Shown: positions 10,296 through 18,717 of the stretch, in pieces
Numbering within the stretch: position 1 is the first letter of the stretch
Layout: each line of letters starts with the position of its first letter
Assembly (NCBI RefSeq): GCF_014648055.1
Contig: NZ_BMQJ01000017.1
Span: 62,001-126,000, forward strand
From: Streptosporangium pseudovulgare
Lineage (GTDB): Bacteria > Actinomycetota > Actinomycetes > Streptosporangiales > Streptosporangiaceae
DNA length: 64,000 nucleotides
Direction of reading: 5' to 3'
Program-made: the position numbers and the translations under genes
Notes under the pieces: model-generated
What the model saw: the letters and a program-made list of their open reading frames with translations, nothing else
Databases searched by the model: none
What the model was told of the DNA's origin: nothing

Positions 10296-11276
10296 TCAGC
10301 CCGCGCCGGACCCCTGCCCCTGGAGGCCGGACAGGGCGTCGGCGAAGGCGGCGGAGTGCTTGAGCTCGTCGCGTGCGGTGTCCGCGAACACCTCCGCCGC
10401 CTTCCGGTCACCGTCGGCCTCGGCCTGCCGGGCGTAGCCCGGGTACATCCGCTCGCCCTCCTGCTTCTCCCCGGCGACCGCGGTGCGCAGGTCGGTCCGG
10501 GTGTCGCGGACCAGACCGGCGAGTTCCGCCTGTTCCGCGAAGTGCTCGGTGCGCTCGACCCCCGCGGCGCGGTCGAACAGCGTGGCGAGTTCCGGCTGGT
10601 CGGTCTGCCGGGCCCGGTCGGCGTACAGGGTGTACTTGGCGCTGGCGAGCGCCTCGCCCCGCAGCGCGGTCCGCAGGTTCTCCAGGGTGCGCCGCGCCGA
10701 CACCTGAGGGGGTCCGGCCTTGATCCGCACCGGCTTGACGGTCACGTCGGTGGGAACGGTGACCCCGGCCGCCGGGGCGGTGACGGCCTTCAGCGCCTGG
10801 GCGAACCTCGCGCGGTGGCCGGCCTCGTCGCGACCGATCTCCGTGAAGAGCCTGGCGGCCTTCCGCTCGCCGTCCGCCTTGGCCTGCTTGGCGAAGCCGC
10901 GGTACATCCTGGACGCCTCGTAGGACTCCCCTCCGATGCTGCGGCGGAGGTTGGCCGCGTTGTCGCCGACCAGCCCGGTCAGCTTGGCCTGCTCGGTGAG
11001 GTGCTCTCGCAGCTCGGTGTCCGCGGTGCGGTCGAACAGCTCCCGCACCTTCGGCAGTCCCTCCTGGGCGGCCTGCTCGGCGTAGGCGCGGTACTTGGCG
11101 GACGCGAACGCCTCGCCCTGTATGGCGTTGTTCAGGTGCGCCCGCGTCGCCGGGCTCAGGTCGTCGCCCCGGGGAGCGGTCGCCGCCATGGCGGCCCCGG
11201 CGGGGACGGCGACGATGGCGGCCGCGCCGAGGACGACGGCACCGGTCTTCCGCCAGGCGGATCGTCGGCTGTGCAT
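10296..11276 (-). CDS. Secreted protein with two rubrerythrin/ferritin-like domains
   Basis: 326 residues from the ATG at 11276, preceded by GGGAGG. The N-terminus is a signal peptide (SAWRKTGAVVLGAAAIVAVP then AGAAMA). Two homologous diiron four-helix bundles follow. Domain 1 has GEAFASAKYRAYAEQA, ELREHLTEQ, GESYEASRMYRGFAKQA and DEAGHRARF; domain 2 has GEALASAKYTLYAD, VERTEHFAEQ, GEKQEGERMYPGYARQA and DELKHSAAF. Each keeps the E...ExxH...E...ExxH carboxylate/His set of rubrerythrins but no rubredoxin cysteines. Likely extracellular or cell-wall metal/peroxide handling; this is inference. GGGTAC and GGGTAT motifs about 120-135 bases upstream resemble stress sigma-B -10 elements, weakly. Confidence 0.88.
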   Translation of the reverse strand: MHSRRSAWRKTGAVVLGAAAIVAVPAGAAMAATAPRGDDLSPATRAHLNNAIQGEAFASAKYRAYAEQAAQEGLPKVRELFDRTADTELREHLTEQAKLTGLVGDNAANLRRSIGGESYEASRMYRGFAKQAKADGERKAARLFTEIGRDEAGHRARFAQALKAVTAPAAGVTVPTDVTVKPVRIKAGPPQVSARRTLENLRTALRGEALASAKYTLYADRARQTDQPELATLFDRAAGVERTEHFAEQAELAGLVRDTRTDLRTAVAGEKQEGERMYPGYARQAEADGDRKAAEVFADTARDELKHSAAFADALSGLQGQGSGAG

Positions 11277-11599
11277 AGGGACCTCCCGATGAGCCGTGTT
11301 CCCAGGCCCGTGGCACCGGTGGCCGGTCTCGTGACGGCGGACGCGGAGCGGGACCTCGTGACCGGCTCCCAGTGCTGGATCGTCCGTTTCGGTCAATACC
11401 CCCGCACGTACCCCCTGCTGAATTGACGAATGCGCCACATATTCACATAAGTGACAAAAGGGATTTTTCTCTGCGAGGTGGGCCGACGGGTTTCCCGGCC
11501 CCGCGAAGCGGGGACCGGCGCGTTCCCCGCGGGCGTCCGCGGGGAACGGCGATCCCGGCCGGCGGACGCCCGCGGGGCGACGCCGTCCGGGCCGTGCGG
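11277..11599. other. Intergenic region upstream of ferritin-like gene
   Basis: 323 bases without a convincing gene. It contains a GC hairpin with stem CGTTCCCCGCGG (about 11520-11547), probably ending the dipeptidyl-peptidase transcript, a relatively AT-rich patch at 11420-11470, and the candidate GGGTAC (11413-11408) and GGGTAT (11401-11396) elements for the leftward ferritin-like gene. Confidence 0.5.
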
Positions 11600-13669
11600 C
11601 TAGCCCAGGGCCTTCTTGAGGAAGTCGACCTGGAGGAGCAGGAGGTTCTCCGCCACGACCTCCTGAGGCGTCATGTGGGTGACGCCCGACAGCGGCAGCA
11701 CGGTGTGCGGGCGGCCGGCCGCCAGCAGGGCGGACGACAGCCGCAGCGTGTGCGCGGCCACCACGTTGTCGTCGGCCAGGCCGTGGATCAGCAGCAGCGG
11801 GCGCTCCAGCTTCTCGGCGTCGGCGAACAGCGACGACGCCTCGTAGTGCCCCTCGTCCGGCCGGCCGAGGTAGCGCTCGGTGTAGCAGGTGTCGTACAGC
11901 CGCCAGTCGGTCACCGGAGCGCCGGCCACCGCCGCGTGGAACACGTCGGGACGGCGCAGCACCGCCAGCGCCGCCAGGAAGCCGCCGAAGGACCAGCCGC
12001 GGATGCCGACCCGTGACAGGTCGAGGTCGTCGGGGAACCGGGCCGCGGCGCCGTGCAGGGCGTCCACCTGGTCCTCCAGCGGCGGGGTGGCCAGGTCGTT
12101 CAGGATGGCCCGCTCGAAGTCCGGCCCGCGGCCCGGGGTGCCCCGGCCGTCGGCCACGACCACGGCGAAACCCTGGTCGGCGAACCACTGGCTGGTCAGG
12201 TAGGCGCCGGAGGCGGTCAGCACGCGCTGGGCGTGCGGCCCGCCGTACGGGTCCATCAGGACCGGAAGCCTCGCCGAGCCGGGCTCGTGCCCGGACGGGA
12301 AGATCACGGCGGTGGACAGGTCGCGTTCGCCCGCCCGGATCAGGGAGACCCGCAGGTCCAGGCCGGGCCGTTCGGCGTACGAGGCGATGTGGCCGCACTG
12401 CCTGCCGTGGTGCAGGACGGTCGTCACCGCGCCCTCGTGGGTCATCGTCTGGGTGGTGAGCACGAGGGTGCCGCCCGCGGTGTGGCCGCTGTAGACGCCG
12501 CTCCCGGCCGGGCTGACCAGGGTGATCCGGCCGTCCTTGTAGGCCCACAGGGCGATCTCGGTGGGCTCGCCGCTCGCCCGGAACAGCACGGTGTCGCCCT
12601 CGATGTCGAGGACCTCGCGGACCTGGAGCGTGGCCGGGGTGACCGGCCGGTCGCCGACGAACAGGCGGTGACCGCCCTCGGCGGCGGCGACCCAGACCAC
12701 GGACCCGTCGGTGAGGCGGCCGGGCACGCCGGTGTAGACCTCCACCCAGGCCGGGTCGGTGTCCTCGCGCAGCAGGGTGGTGGCGCCGGTGGCCGGATCG
12801 ACCGCGAAGAGCCGCTTGGACCGCTGGTCGCGCGACATGGTGACGATCATGGGGCCGTGGGCGTCCCAGACGGCGTTGACGAGGTACTCGTCGGTGAACG
12901 GGACGGCGACCCGGGAGCCGTCCAGGGACAGCACGAACAGCTCGACCTTCGCGTTCGGCGTGCCCGCGGAGGGGTAGCGCTGCTCGACGGCCGGGCGGGA
13001 CGGGTTGGCCGGGTCGGCGATGTGCCACCGCTCGACCGGGGAGACGTCGGCCCGCTCGACCAGCAGCGCGTCACCGGAGGGGGACCACCAGTAGCCCCGC
13101 ATCCGGCTCATCTCCTCGGCGGCGATGAACTCCGCCAGGCCGTACGTCACCTCGGGAGACTCCGGGCGGGCCAGCACGTGGTCGACCTCGTCCTCCAGGT
13201 CCTGGATGTGCAGCGCGCCGCCGGTCACGTAGCCGACGTAGCCGCCGTCGGGCGACACCCGCGGATCGATCACCGGCCCGGCGGTCTTCAGCCGGCGCAC
13301 CCCGCCGGTCCTCAGGTCGGTGACGTACAGGCTTCCGGAGAGCACGAAGGCCGCCGTGGTCACCGCGGCGTCGGTGCTGTAGCCGACGACGCCGCCCGCC
13401 TGCTCCCGGCTGCGCTCCCGGCGGGCCCGCTCCTCGGGCGGCAGGTCCTCCTCGCCGCCCGCCAGGACGCGCGGGTCGGCGATCAGCCGCTCCCGGCCGC
13501 CGGCGACGTCGTACTCCCACAGGCAGGTGACCGGGTCGGACCCTCCCTTGGATCGCAGGAAGACGACGCGATCCCCGCCGGGGGCGATGGTGAAACCACG
13601 CGGCGCCCCGAGGCTGAACCGGCGGGTCCTGGCGTGAAGACGAGGAAAGCTCTCACTCATGAGAGCCAT
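11600..13669 (-). CDS. Dipeptidyl-peptidase IV-type S9 serine peptidase
   Basis: 689-residue prolyl-oligopeptidase-family enzyme that should remove N-terminal dipeptides (X-Pro/X-Ala). Residues 1-430 form the beta-propeller with the N-terminus-binding double Glu in FIAAEEMSRMRGYWWSP. The C-terminal alpha/beta hydrolase domain holds the nucleophile in GIRGWSFGGFLAAL, the Asp in GLADDNVV and the His in SGVTHMTPQE. No signal peptide is seen, so it is probably cytoplasmic. Of two close ATGs, 13669 is preferred because GGAG lies eight bases upstream; 13660 is the alternative. It is divergent from mshB. Confidence 0.93.
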   Translation of the reverse strand: MALMSESFPRLHARTRRFSLGAPRGFTIAPGGDRVVFLRSKGGSDPVTCLWEYDVAGGRERLIADPRVLAGGEEDLPPEERARRERSREQAGGVVGYSTDAAVTTAAFVLSGSLYVTDLRTGGVRRLKTAGPVIDPRVSPDGGYVGYVTGGALHIQDLEDEVDHVLARPESPEVTYGLAEFIAAEEMSRMRGYWWSPSGDALLVERADVSPVERWHIADPANPSRPAVEQRYPSAGTPNAKVELFVLSLDGSRVAVPFTDEYLVNAVWDAHGPMIVTMSRDQRSKRLFAVDPATGATTLLREDTDPAWVEVYTGVPGRLTDGSVVWVAAAEGGHRLFVGDRPVTPATLQVREVLDIEGDTVLFRASGEPTEIALWAYKDGRITLVSPAGSGVYSGHTAGGTLVLTTQTMTHEGAVTTVLHHGRQCGHIASYAERPGLDLRVSLIRAGERDLSTAVIFPSGHEPGSARLPVLMDPYGGPHAQRVLTASGAYLTSQWFADQGFAVVVADGRGTPGRGPDFERAILNDLATPPLEDQVDALHGAAARFPDDLDLSRVGIRGWSFGGFLAALAVLRRPDVFHAAVAGAPVTDWRLYDTCYTERYLGRPDEGHYEASSLFADAEKLERPLLLIHGLADDNVVAAHTLRLSSALLAAGRPHTVLPLSGVTHMTPQEVVAENLLLLQVDFLKKALG

Positions 13670-13756
13670 CTTGCCAGCTCCGCGTTCCCAGGGCTGAGGG
13701 ACCGCCGGGCGTCCGGGCGTGCTCCCGTGAATCGGCGCGTGTCCGCGCGGACCGGC

Positions 13757-13802
13757 GGGATCCCGCGGGTCCGGCGGGTCTGGCGGGATCCGGCGGGATC
13801 GG
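13757..13802. repeat. Short tandem repeats in divergent promoter region
   Basis: Five imperfect 8-10-bp units of the type GGG(A)TCCGGC in the 200-base gap between the dipeptidyl-peptidase gene and mshB. They resemble the 9-bp units at 4516-4587. Confidence 0.5.
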
Positions 13803-13870
13803 TGCGCCGGGATCCGGATGAGGCCGTGTCGGTGGCGGCGGGGAATCGGGTGCCGGATAACCTCTGAGCC

Positions 13871-14773
13871 ATGACTGACCGGCGCCTCCTGCTCGTACAC
13901 GCCCACCCCGACGACGAGACGATCGGCACCGGGGGCACCATGGCCAGGTACGCCGCGGAGGGCGCCCACGTCACGCTGGTGACCTGCACGCTCGGCGAGG
14001 AGGGCGAGGTCATCCCGCCGGAGCTCGCGCACCTGGCGGCCGACCGCGACGACGCCCTCGGCGCGCACCGCGTCGGGGAGCTGGCCGCCGCCTGCCGGGA
14101 GCTGGGGGTCGCCGACCACCGCTTCCTGGGCGGCCGGGGCCGCTGGCGCGACTCGGGGATGATGGGCGTCCCCTCCAACGACCGCCCCGGGGCCTTCTGG
14201 CGGGCCGGCCTCGACGAGGCCGCCGGGGAGCTGGTGAAGATCATCCGCGAGGTGCGGCCCCAGGTGCTCGTCACCTACGACGAGGACGGCTTCTATGGCC
14301 ATCCCGACCACATCCAGGCCCACCGCGTCTCCTGGCGGGCCTTCGAGCTGGCGGCCGACCCGGCGTTCGGCGAGGGAGAGCCGTGGCAGGTCGCCAAGTT
14401 CTACCTGACGGCGGTGGCCCGCTCCACGACGCGCCGGGCGGTCGAGGCGATGCGGGTGACCGGGACGCGGTTCCGCGTCGAGGACGCCGAGGAGTCGCCC
14501 GGCCGCGCGGACGAGGAGATCACCACCGAGATCGACGTCCGCGCGTACTTCGGGCACAAGCTCGCCGCGATGCGGGCGCACGCCACCCAGATCACCGTGG
14601 ACGCCCCGTGGTTCGCCCTGTCCAACGACGTCTGCCAGGAGGTGGCGAGGGTGGAGCACTTCGTCCTGCGGGCCGGGGTGACGGGCCCGGCGGCGCCCTC
14701 GCTGCCGGTCGAGTTCGGCGGCCTGGGGGAGCCGTACAAGCTGGAGGACGACCTGTTCGCCGGCATCGACTAG
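13871..14773 (+). CDS. mshB: Mycothiol biosynthesis deacetylase MshB
   Basis: Zinc enzyme that deacetylates N-acetyl-glucosaminyl-inositol (GlcNAc-Ins) to GlcN-Ins in mycothiol synthesis. The 300-residue protein has the LmbE/PIG-L signature [14 protein letters not shown] with H12 and D15 as zinc ligands, D14 as probable base, and the third ligand in [11 protein letters not shown] (H144/H147). Full length for actinobacterial MshB. A GATAAC hexamer (13856-13861) nine bases before the ATG suggests a two- or three-base leader. It heads a three-gene cluster with the two small genes that follow. Confidence 0.95.
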   Translation: MTDRRLLLVHAHPDDETIGTGGTMARYAAEGAHVTLVTCTLGEEGEVIPPELAHLAADRDDALGAHRVGELAAACRELGVADHRFLGGRGRWRDSGMMGVPSNDRPGAFWRAGLDEAAGELVKIIREVRPQVLVTYDEDGFYGHPDHIQAHRVSWRAFELAADPAFGEGEPWQVAKFYLTAVARSTTRRAVEAMRVTGTRFRVEDAEESPGRADEEITTEIDVRAYFGHKLAAMRAHATQITVDAPWFALSNDVCQEVARVEHFVLRAGVTGPAAPSLPVEFGGLGEPYKLEDDLFAGID

Positions 14774-14784
14774 CCTCGGTGCCC

Positions 14785-15264
14785 ATGGATCCCATGCCCG
14801 CGGAGGAGCGGAACCCGGCCCGGCGGGGGCCGTCGGAGGCGGCGGTCACCGCGGCGGCGTACTGCGTGCTCGCCCTGTTCGGGCTCGGCTTCGGGGTCGT
14901 GGGCGCGTTCCAGCACTCGTGGTACCTCTGGCCCGTCCCGGTCTCGGCCGTCGGCTGCGTCGTCGTGCTGTTCGGCGCCTGCCACGGCGCCGGGCGGATG
15001 ATGGGCGGGAAGCTGGGGGCCCTGACGCCCGCGGTGGCCTGGCTGGTGGTCACGATGATCTGGCTGGGCCAGCGGCCCGAGGGCGACCTCGTCATCGCCA
15101 ATGACCTGTCGGGTTACGTCTACCTCTACGGCGGCCTGGTCGCGGTGCTGGCCGCCGTCCTGCTCACCCCGTCGGCCCGCGGCGGCTCGTGGCTGCTCAC
15201 GCAGCACTCCTTCGGTCCCCGCCCGGCCGGACGGGCCCCGGGGGAGCGCGGGACCGGAGCCTGA
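14785..15264 (+). CDS. Four-helix membrane protein downstream of mshB (DUF6113-like)
   Basis: 159-residue integral membrane protein with four hydrophobic segments (AAYCVLALFGLGFGVVGAF, WPVPVSAVGCVVVLFGAC, ALTPAVAWLVVTMIWL, YLYGGLVAVLAAVLL). It begins 11 bases after mshB and is cotranscribed. I recall a DUF6113-type protein in this place in other actinomycetes. No catalytic motif is visible and the function is unknown. ATG 14785 was chosen; 14797 is also in frame, and neither has a clear ribosome site. Confidence 0.75.
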   Translation: MDPMPAEERNPARRGPSEAAVTAAAYCVLALFGLGFGVVGAFQHSWYLWPVPVSAVGCVVVLFGACHGAGRMMGGKLGALTPAVAWLVVTMIWLGQRPEGDLVIANDLSGYVYLYGGLVAVLAAVLLTPSARGGSWLLTQHSFGPRPAGRAPGERGTGA

Positions 15265-15307
15265 CCGCCGCGTGCCCCGGGGCCGCGGCCCCGGGAGGTG
15301 GAGCACA

Positions 15308-15790
15308 ATGTGCGGTATGCGGCGGTTGTATCGGGTACGGCGGGCACTCAACTACGCGAACCTGTCCACGCCGCTGGGGCTGCTGGTGGCGCGGGCGGGC
15401 CGGGCCAGGACGGCGCCGGGCCCCGGCGGGCTGGTCCTCGCCCACGGCTACCGCCTGCCGCTGCCGATCGCGGGCGCGTTCACCGTCGGCAACGTGGTGC
15501 TGACCAGACACGGCGAGGGCCATCTCACCGGCGCGCTGCTCCGGCACGAGGCCCGGCACGCCTCGCAGTACGCGGCCTGCCTGGGGCTGCCCATGCTCCC
15601 GGCGTACGGCGCCGCGGCCGTGGTGTCCCTGCTGCTCAGCGGTCACCAGGCCGCCTGGAACGTCTTCGAGCGGCTGGCCGGCCTGGAGGACGGCGGCTAC
15701 CCCCGCCGCCCGCCGCTGTGGCGCCGGTCCCGCCCGCCCGGACGGGGCCCGGCGCCCGGCCCCGGACCCCGGGGGACGGCCGGCTCCTGA
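15308..15790 (+). CDS. Small protein with HExxH motif, function unknown
   Basis: 160 residues from the ATG at 15308, preceded by GGGAGGTGGAG. A basic N-terminus (MRRLYRVRRALNYAN) is followed by a region with TVGNVVLTRHGEGHLTG and then LLRHEARHASQYAACLGLP, an HExxH zinc-peptidase-like motif at about residue 79, and a hydrophobic stretch (LPAYGAAAVVSLLLSG). A later Glu (NVFERLAGLEDGGY) could be the third ligand, as in gluzincins. The C-terminus is Pro/Arg rich. Whether it is a peptidase is unproven. Third gene of the mshB cluster. Confidence 0.65.
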   Translation: MCGMRRLYRVRRALNYANLSTPLGLLVARAGRARTAPGPGGLVLAHGYRLPLPIAGAFTVGNVVLTRHGEGHLTGALLRHEARHASQYAACLGLPMLPAYGAAAVVSLLLSGHQAAWNVFERLAGLEDGGYPRRPPLWRRSRPPGRGPAPGPGPRGTAGS

Positions 15791-15826
15791 CCGGCCCCGT
15801 GCGCCGCCGGGACCGGCCGGAGGCCG

Positions 15827-18490
15827 TCAGGGACCGAGCGTCAGGGTGTGGGTGGCCGCCCGCTTCACCGCGTCCTCGTGGAAGGGCATCGGGACGGTCC
15901 GCCCGTCGGCCCACAGCGGCGCCTGGTCGGCGTAGTTGTCGTGGAAGGCGTGTCCCGACGCCCCGGTGAGGTTGATCCACTGCGACCTGTCCAGGTCCGA
16001 CAGGTCGACGACCATGCGCATGGACGGCAGCCACTGCACGGAGTAGTCCTTCTGGACGTCCCAGCCGGCCGCGTCGACGGCGTCCTTGCTGCCGCCCACC
16101 GCGAACGGTCCCCGGTTGAACAGCCACTCGATCGGGGCGATCCCCGAGGTGCCGAAGGTCTGGTTGGTGATCGTCAGCGTGTGCAGGTCGCCCCAGCGCC
16201 AGCTCTTGACGTCCGGGCCGAGGCGGTCGCGCAGCTCGTCGTAGGCCAGGGCCATGGCGCGCCGCAGCATGTCGTCACGGGTCTCGACGCCCTTGGTCCG
16301 GGAGTCGTCCCAGAACGGGTCGTCCGGCGTCCCCAGCAGGAGGCGGACCACCTCGAACCAGCGGTCGCCGCCGGTCGGCCGGGAGCCCTCGGGCAGGTCG
16401 TCGTTGAACGTCTCGATGAGCAGGTGCCGCCAGACGGCGTTGAAGTACATCGCGGGCCCGGAGTCGGCGTCCTGGGAGTAGTCCCAGCCGGACAGCAGCT
16501 CGCGGGCGTCCGCGGCGCCGCCGGCCACCTCCACGTCCAGCAGCCGGGGTACCAGGACGGGGGCGAAGCCGTTGCGGCTGTCCTTCTGGATCTCGCCCAT
16601 CGTCGAGGCGTCCACCTTGCCCTTCTTCAGCTCGTCCTTCAGCCGGTCGGCGATCCGCTGGGAGCGGTAGCCGTACGACCAGTCCTTGGTGAGCAGGTTC
16701 GGGTAGCGCTCGGGGTCGATGACGGCGTTGTTGGCCGTCACGATGTAGCCCTCGGGCGGGTTGTAGACGCTGGGCAGCTCGTCGAACGGGATGACGCCCT
16801 TCCAGGAGTAGTCCCCGGTCCAGCCCGGCACCGGCCAGGTGCCGTCGCCCCGGCTGCGCACCGGGATGCGGCCGGGCGACTGGTAGCCGATGTTGCCGTC
16901 GACGTCGGCGTAGACGAGGTTCTGCGCGGGCACCTCGAACTTGCTCGCCGCGGCGCGGAACTGCTGCCAGTTGCGGGCGGTGTTCAGTTCGAAGATCGCG
17001 TCGGCGGTCCGGCCGGGTTCGAGCGCCGTCCATTTCAGCGCCACGGCGTCGGCCTTCTCCCCGAAGGCGGCGTCGGCGCCGGCCATGGTGTCCTTCACGT
17101 CGTCCATGACGTCGGACATGATCGGCCCGTGCATGGTCTCGCGGACCTTGAGGCGGACCGGGTCGCCGCCCGCCACCTGGATCGTCTCGGTCCTGGTGGA
17201 CAGCGGCTTCCAGGAGCCCATGTAGAGGTAGGAGTCGTCCTTGACCCGCTCCAGGTACAGGTCGGCGACGTCGGGCCCGAGGTTGGTGAAGCCCCAGGCG
17301 ATCCGGTCGTTGTGGCCGATGATCACGCCGGGCACGCCGGAGAAGGTGAATCCGGTGAGGTCGAACGGGCACTCGGCGTTCACCGTACGGCAGTGCAGTC
17401 CGGCCTGGTACCACACCGAGGGCATGTTGGGCGACAGGTGGGGGTCGTTGGCCAGCAGCGGCTTGCCCGATCCGGTGTGCGAGCCGCCGACCACCCAGGA
17501 GTTGGAGCCGATGCCGCTGGAATCGGCGCTGTCGCCCATCAGGCTCGGCACCGCGCGCAGCGCCCGCGAGGCACGGGCCAGCGCGTCCGTTCCGGTGCCG
17601 GCCGGCGCGCCCGCGCCCGTTCCGGTGCCGGCCGGTGTGCCCGCGCCCGTCCCGGCGTCGGTTCCGGTGCCGGCCGGTGTGCCCGCGCCCGTCCCGGCGT
17701 CGGTTCGAGCGTCGGCGGGGTCCTTGTCGCCGGGTTCCCGGTTCTGGTCGAACCCGCGGTCGGTGAGCGCGCCGCGGGTGACGATCGGCTGGTGGGTGTC
17801 GAAGGGGTAGCCGGGCCAGAGCTGCCCGACCCGGTCGGCCGGCAGTTCGCTCGCCGCGATCGCCCGGCTGATCTCGGCGTCCATGTTGGAGCGCAGGTCC
17901 CAGGCCATGGCCTTGAGCCAGGCGAGGGAGTCCACCGGGGTCCAGGGCTCGGGCTGGTAGCCGAAGTTGGTGAGCTTGAGGACCGCGTACTCCAGGCTCC
18001 GGTCGGCGAAGCCCGGGTTGCGCTTCATCCAGGAGTTCACGCCCTTGGCGTAGGCGTCGAGGTAGCGCCGGGTCCGCTCGTCGAGCAGCGGCAGCTCCTT
18101 CTCGGCCACCCTGCGCCAGCCCATGGTGCGGATGGCCTTGTCCTCGGACAGGGTCGCCGAGCCGAACATCTCCGACAGCCGCCCGGCGGTCACGTGCCGC
18201 CGGAAGTCCATCTCGAAGAAGCGGTCCTGCGCGTGCACGTAGCCCTGGGCGAGGAGGAGGTCCTCGGCGGAGTCGGCGTAGAGCTGCGGGATGCCGGACT
18301 TGTCGCGGTAGACGGTGACCTTCCCCGCCAGGCCGTCCACCTTCAGGTCGCCGGCGAGCTGGGGGAAGGACGAGCGAACGGCCCATACGCCCACCCCGGC
18401 GATGACGACCGCGAGTACCACCACGACGGTGAACGCCCGAGCCAGCCACCTGAGCGGCCGGGGCATCCAGGCATACGGCCGGAACCTCAC
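15827..18490 (-). CDS. Penicillin acylase-family N-terminal nucleophile hydrolase
   Basis: 887-residue self-processing Ntn hydrolase of the penicillin G / acyl-homoserine-lactone acylase family. An N-terminal membrane anchor or signal (AFTVVVVLAVVIAGVGVWAV, about 20-38) is followed by the alpha chain (VYRDKSGIPQLYADSAEDLL), a linker, and the beta chain beginning at the predicted nucleophile S329 in GIGSNSWVVGG. Later landmarks are the oxyanion/Asn region and VTANNAVI. The spacer at residues about 262-303 is a low-complexity Gly-Thr-Ala-Pro run encoded by 42-bp tandem repeats. GTG 18490 has AGGAGG upstream. The true substrate (antibiotic amide, quorum lactone, other) cannot be told. Confidence 0.93.
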   Translation of the reverse strand: MRFRPYAWMPRPLRWLARAFTVVVVLAVVIAGVGVWAVRSSFPQLAGDLKVDGLAGKVTVYRDKSGIPQLYADSAEDLLLAQGYVHAQDRFFEMDFRRHVTAGRLSEMFGSATLSEDKAIRTMGWRRVAEKELPLLDERTRRYLDAYAKGVNSWMKRNPGFADRSLEYAVLKLTNFGYQPEPWTPVDSLAWLKAMAWDLRSNMDAEISRAIAASELPADRVGQLWPGYPFDTHQPIVTRGALTDRGFDQNREPGDKDPADARTDAGTGAGTPAGTGTDAGTGAGTPAGTGTGAGAPAGTGTDALARASRALRAVPSLMGDSADSSGIGSNSWVVGGSHTGSGKPLLANDPHLSPNMPSVWYQAGLHCRTVNAECPFDLTGFTFSGVPGVIIGHNDRIAWGFTNLGPDVADLYLERVKDDSYLYMGSWKPLSTRTETIQVAGGDPVRLKVRETMHGPIMSDVMDDVKDTMAGADAAFGEKADAVALKWTALEPGRTADAIFELNTARNWQQFRAAASKFEVPAQNLVYADVDGNIGYQSPGRIPVRSRGDGTWPVPGWTGDYSWKGVIPFDELPSVYNPPEGYIVTANNAVIDPERYPNLLTKDWSYGYRSQRIADRLKDELKKGKVDASTMGEIQKDSRNGFAPVLVPRLLDVEVAGGAADARELLSGWDYSQDADSGPAMYFNAVWRHLLIETFNDDLPEGSRPTGGDRWFEVVRLLLGTPDDPFWDDSRTKGVETRDDMLRRAMALAYDELRDRLGPDVKSWRWGDLHTLTITNQTFGTSGIAPIEWLFNRGPFAVGGSKDAVDAAGWDVQKDYSVQWLPSMRMVVDLSDLDRSQWINLTGASGHAFHDNYADQAPLWADGRTVPMPFHEDAVKRAATHTLTLGP
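17589..17702. repeat. 42-bp tandem repeats in acylase spacer
   Basis: Two identical 42-bp units (17619-17660, 17661-17702) and a 30-bp partial one (17589-17618). They encode repeats of DAGTGAGTPAGTGT in the region expected to be excised on maturation. Confidence 0.9.
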
Positions 18491-18625
18491 AAAGACCTCC
18501 TATGCGACGTGCTCGAACAAGTTTGGCAGCACCCTGGAGCGGGAGCGCCTCTTCCGAGCCCGTCGGGAGGGCGATCAGGGACATCTGGCGACACCGTCGC
18601 GCCGAACGCCCTGGCACCAGGCGTC

Positions 18626-18675
18626 CGGAGCACTCTGGAGCACTCTGGAGCACTCCGGAGCACTTCGGAGCCGGA
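18626..18675. repeat. Array of 10-bp tandem repeats between cysS and acylase genes
   Basis: Four to five units of CACTCTGGAG (variants CACTCCGGAG, CACTTCGGAG) repeat with an exact 10-bp period, one helical turn. They lie in the 227-base non-coding gap upstream of the acylase gene. Confidence 0.85.
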
Positions 18676-18717
18676 CGGGGCGGGCGCACGGTTTCCGGGC
18701 CCCTCAGGAGCGTCCGG

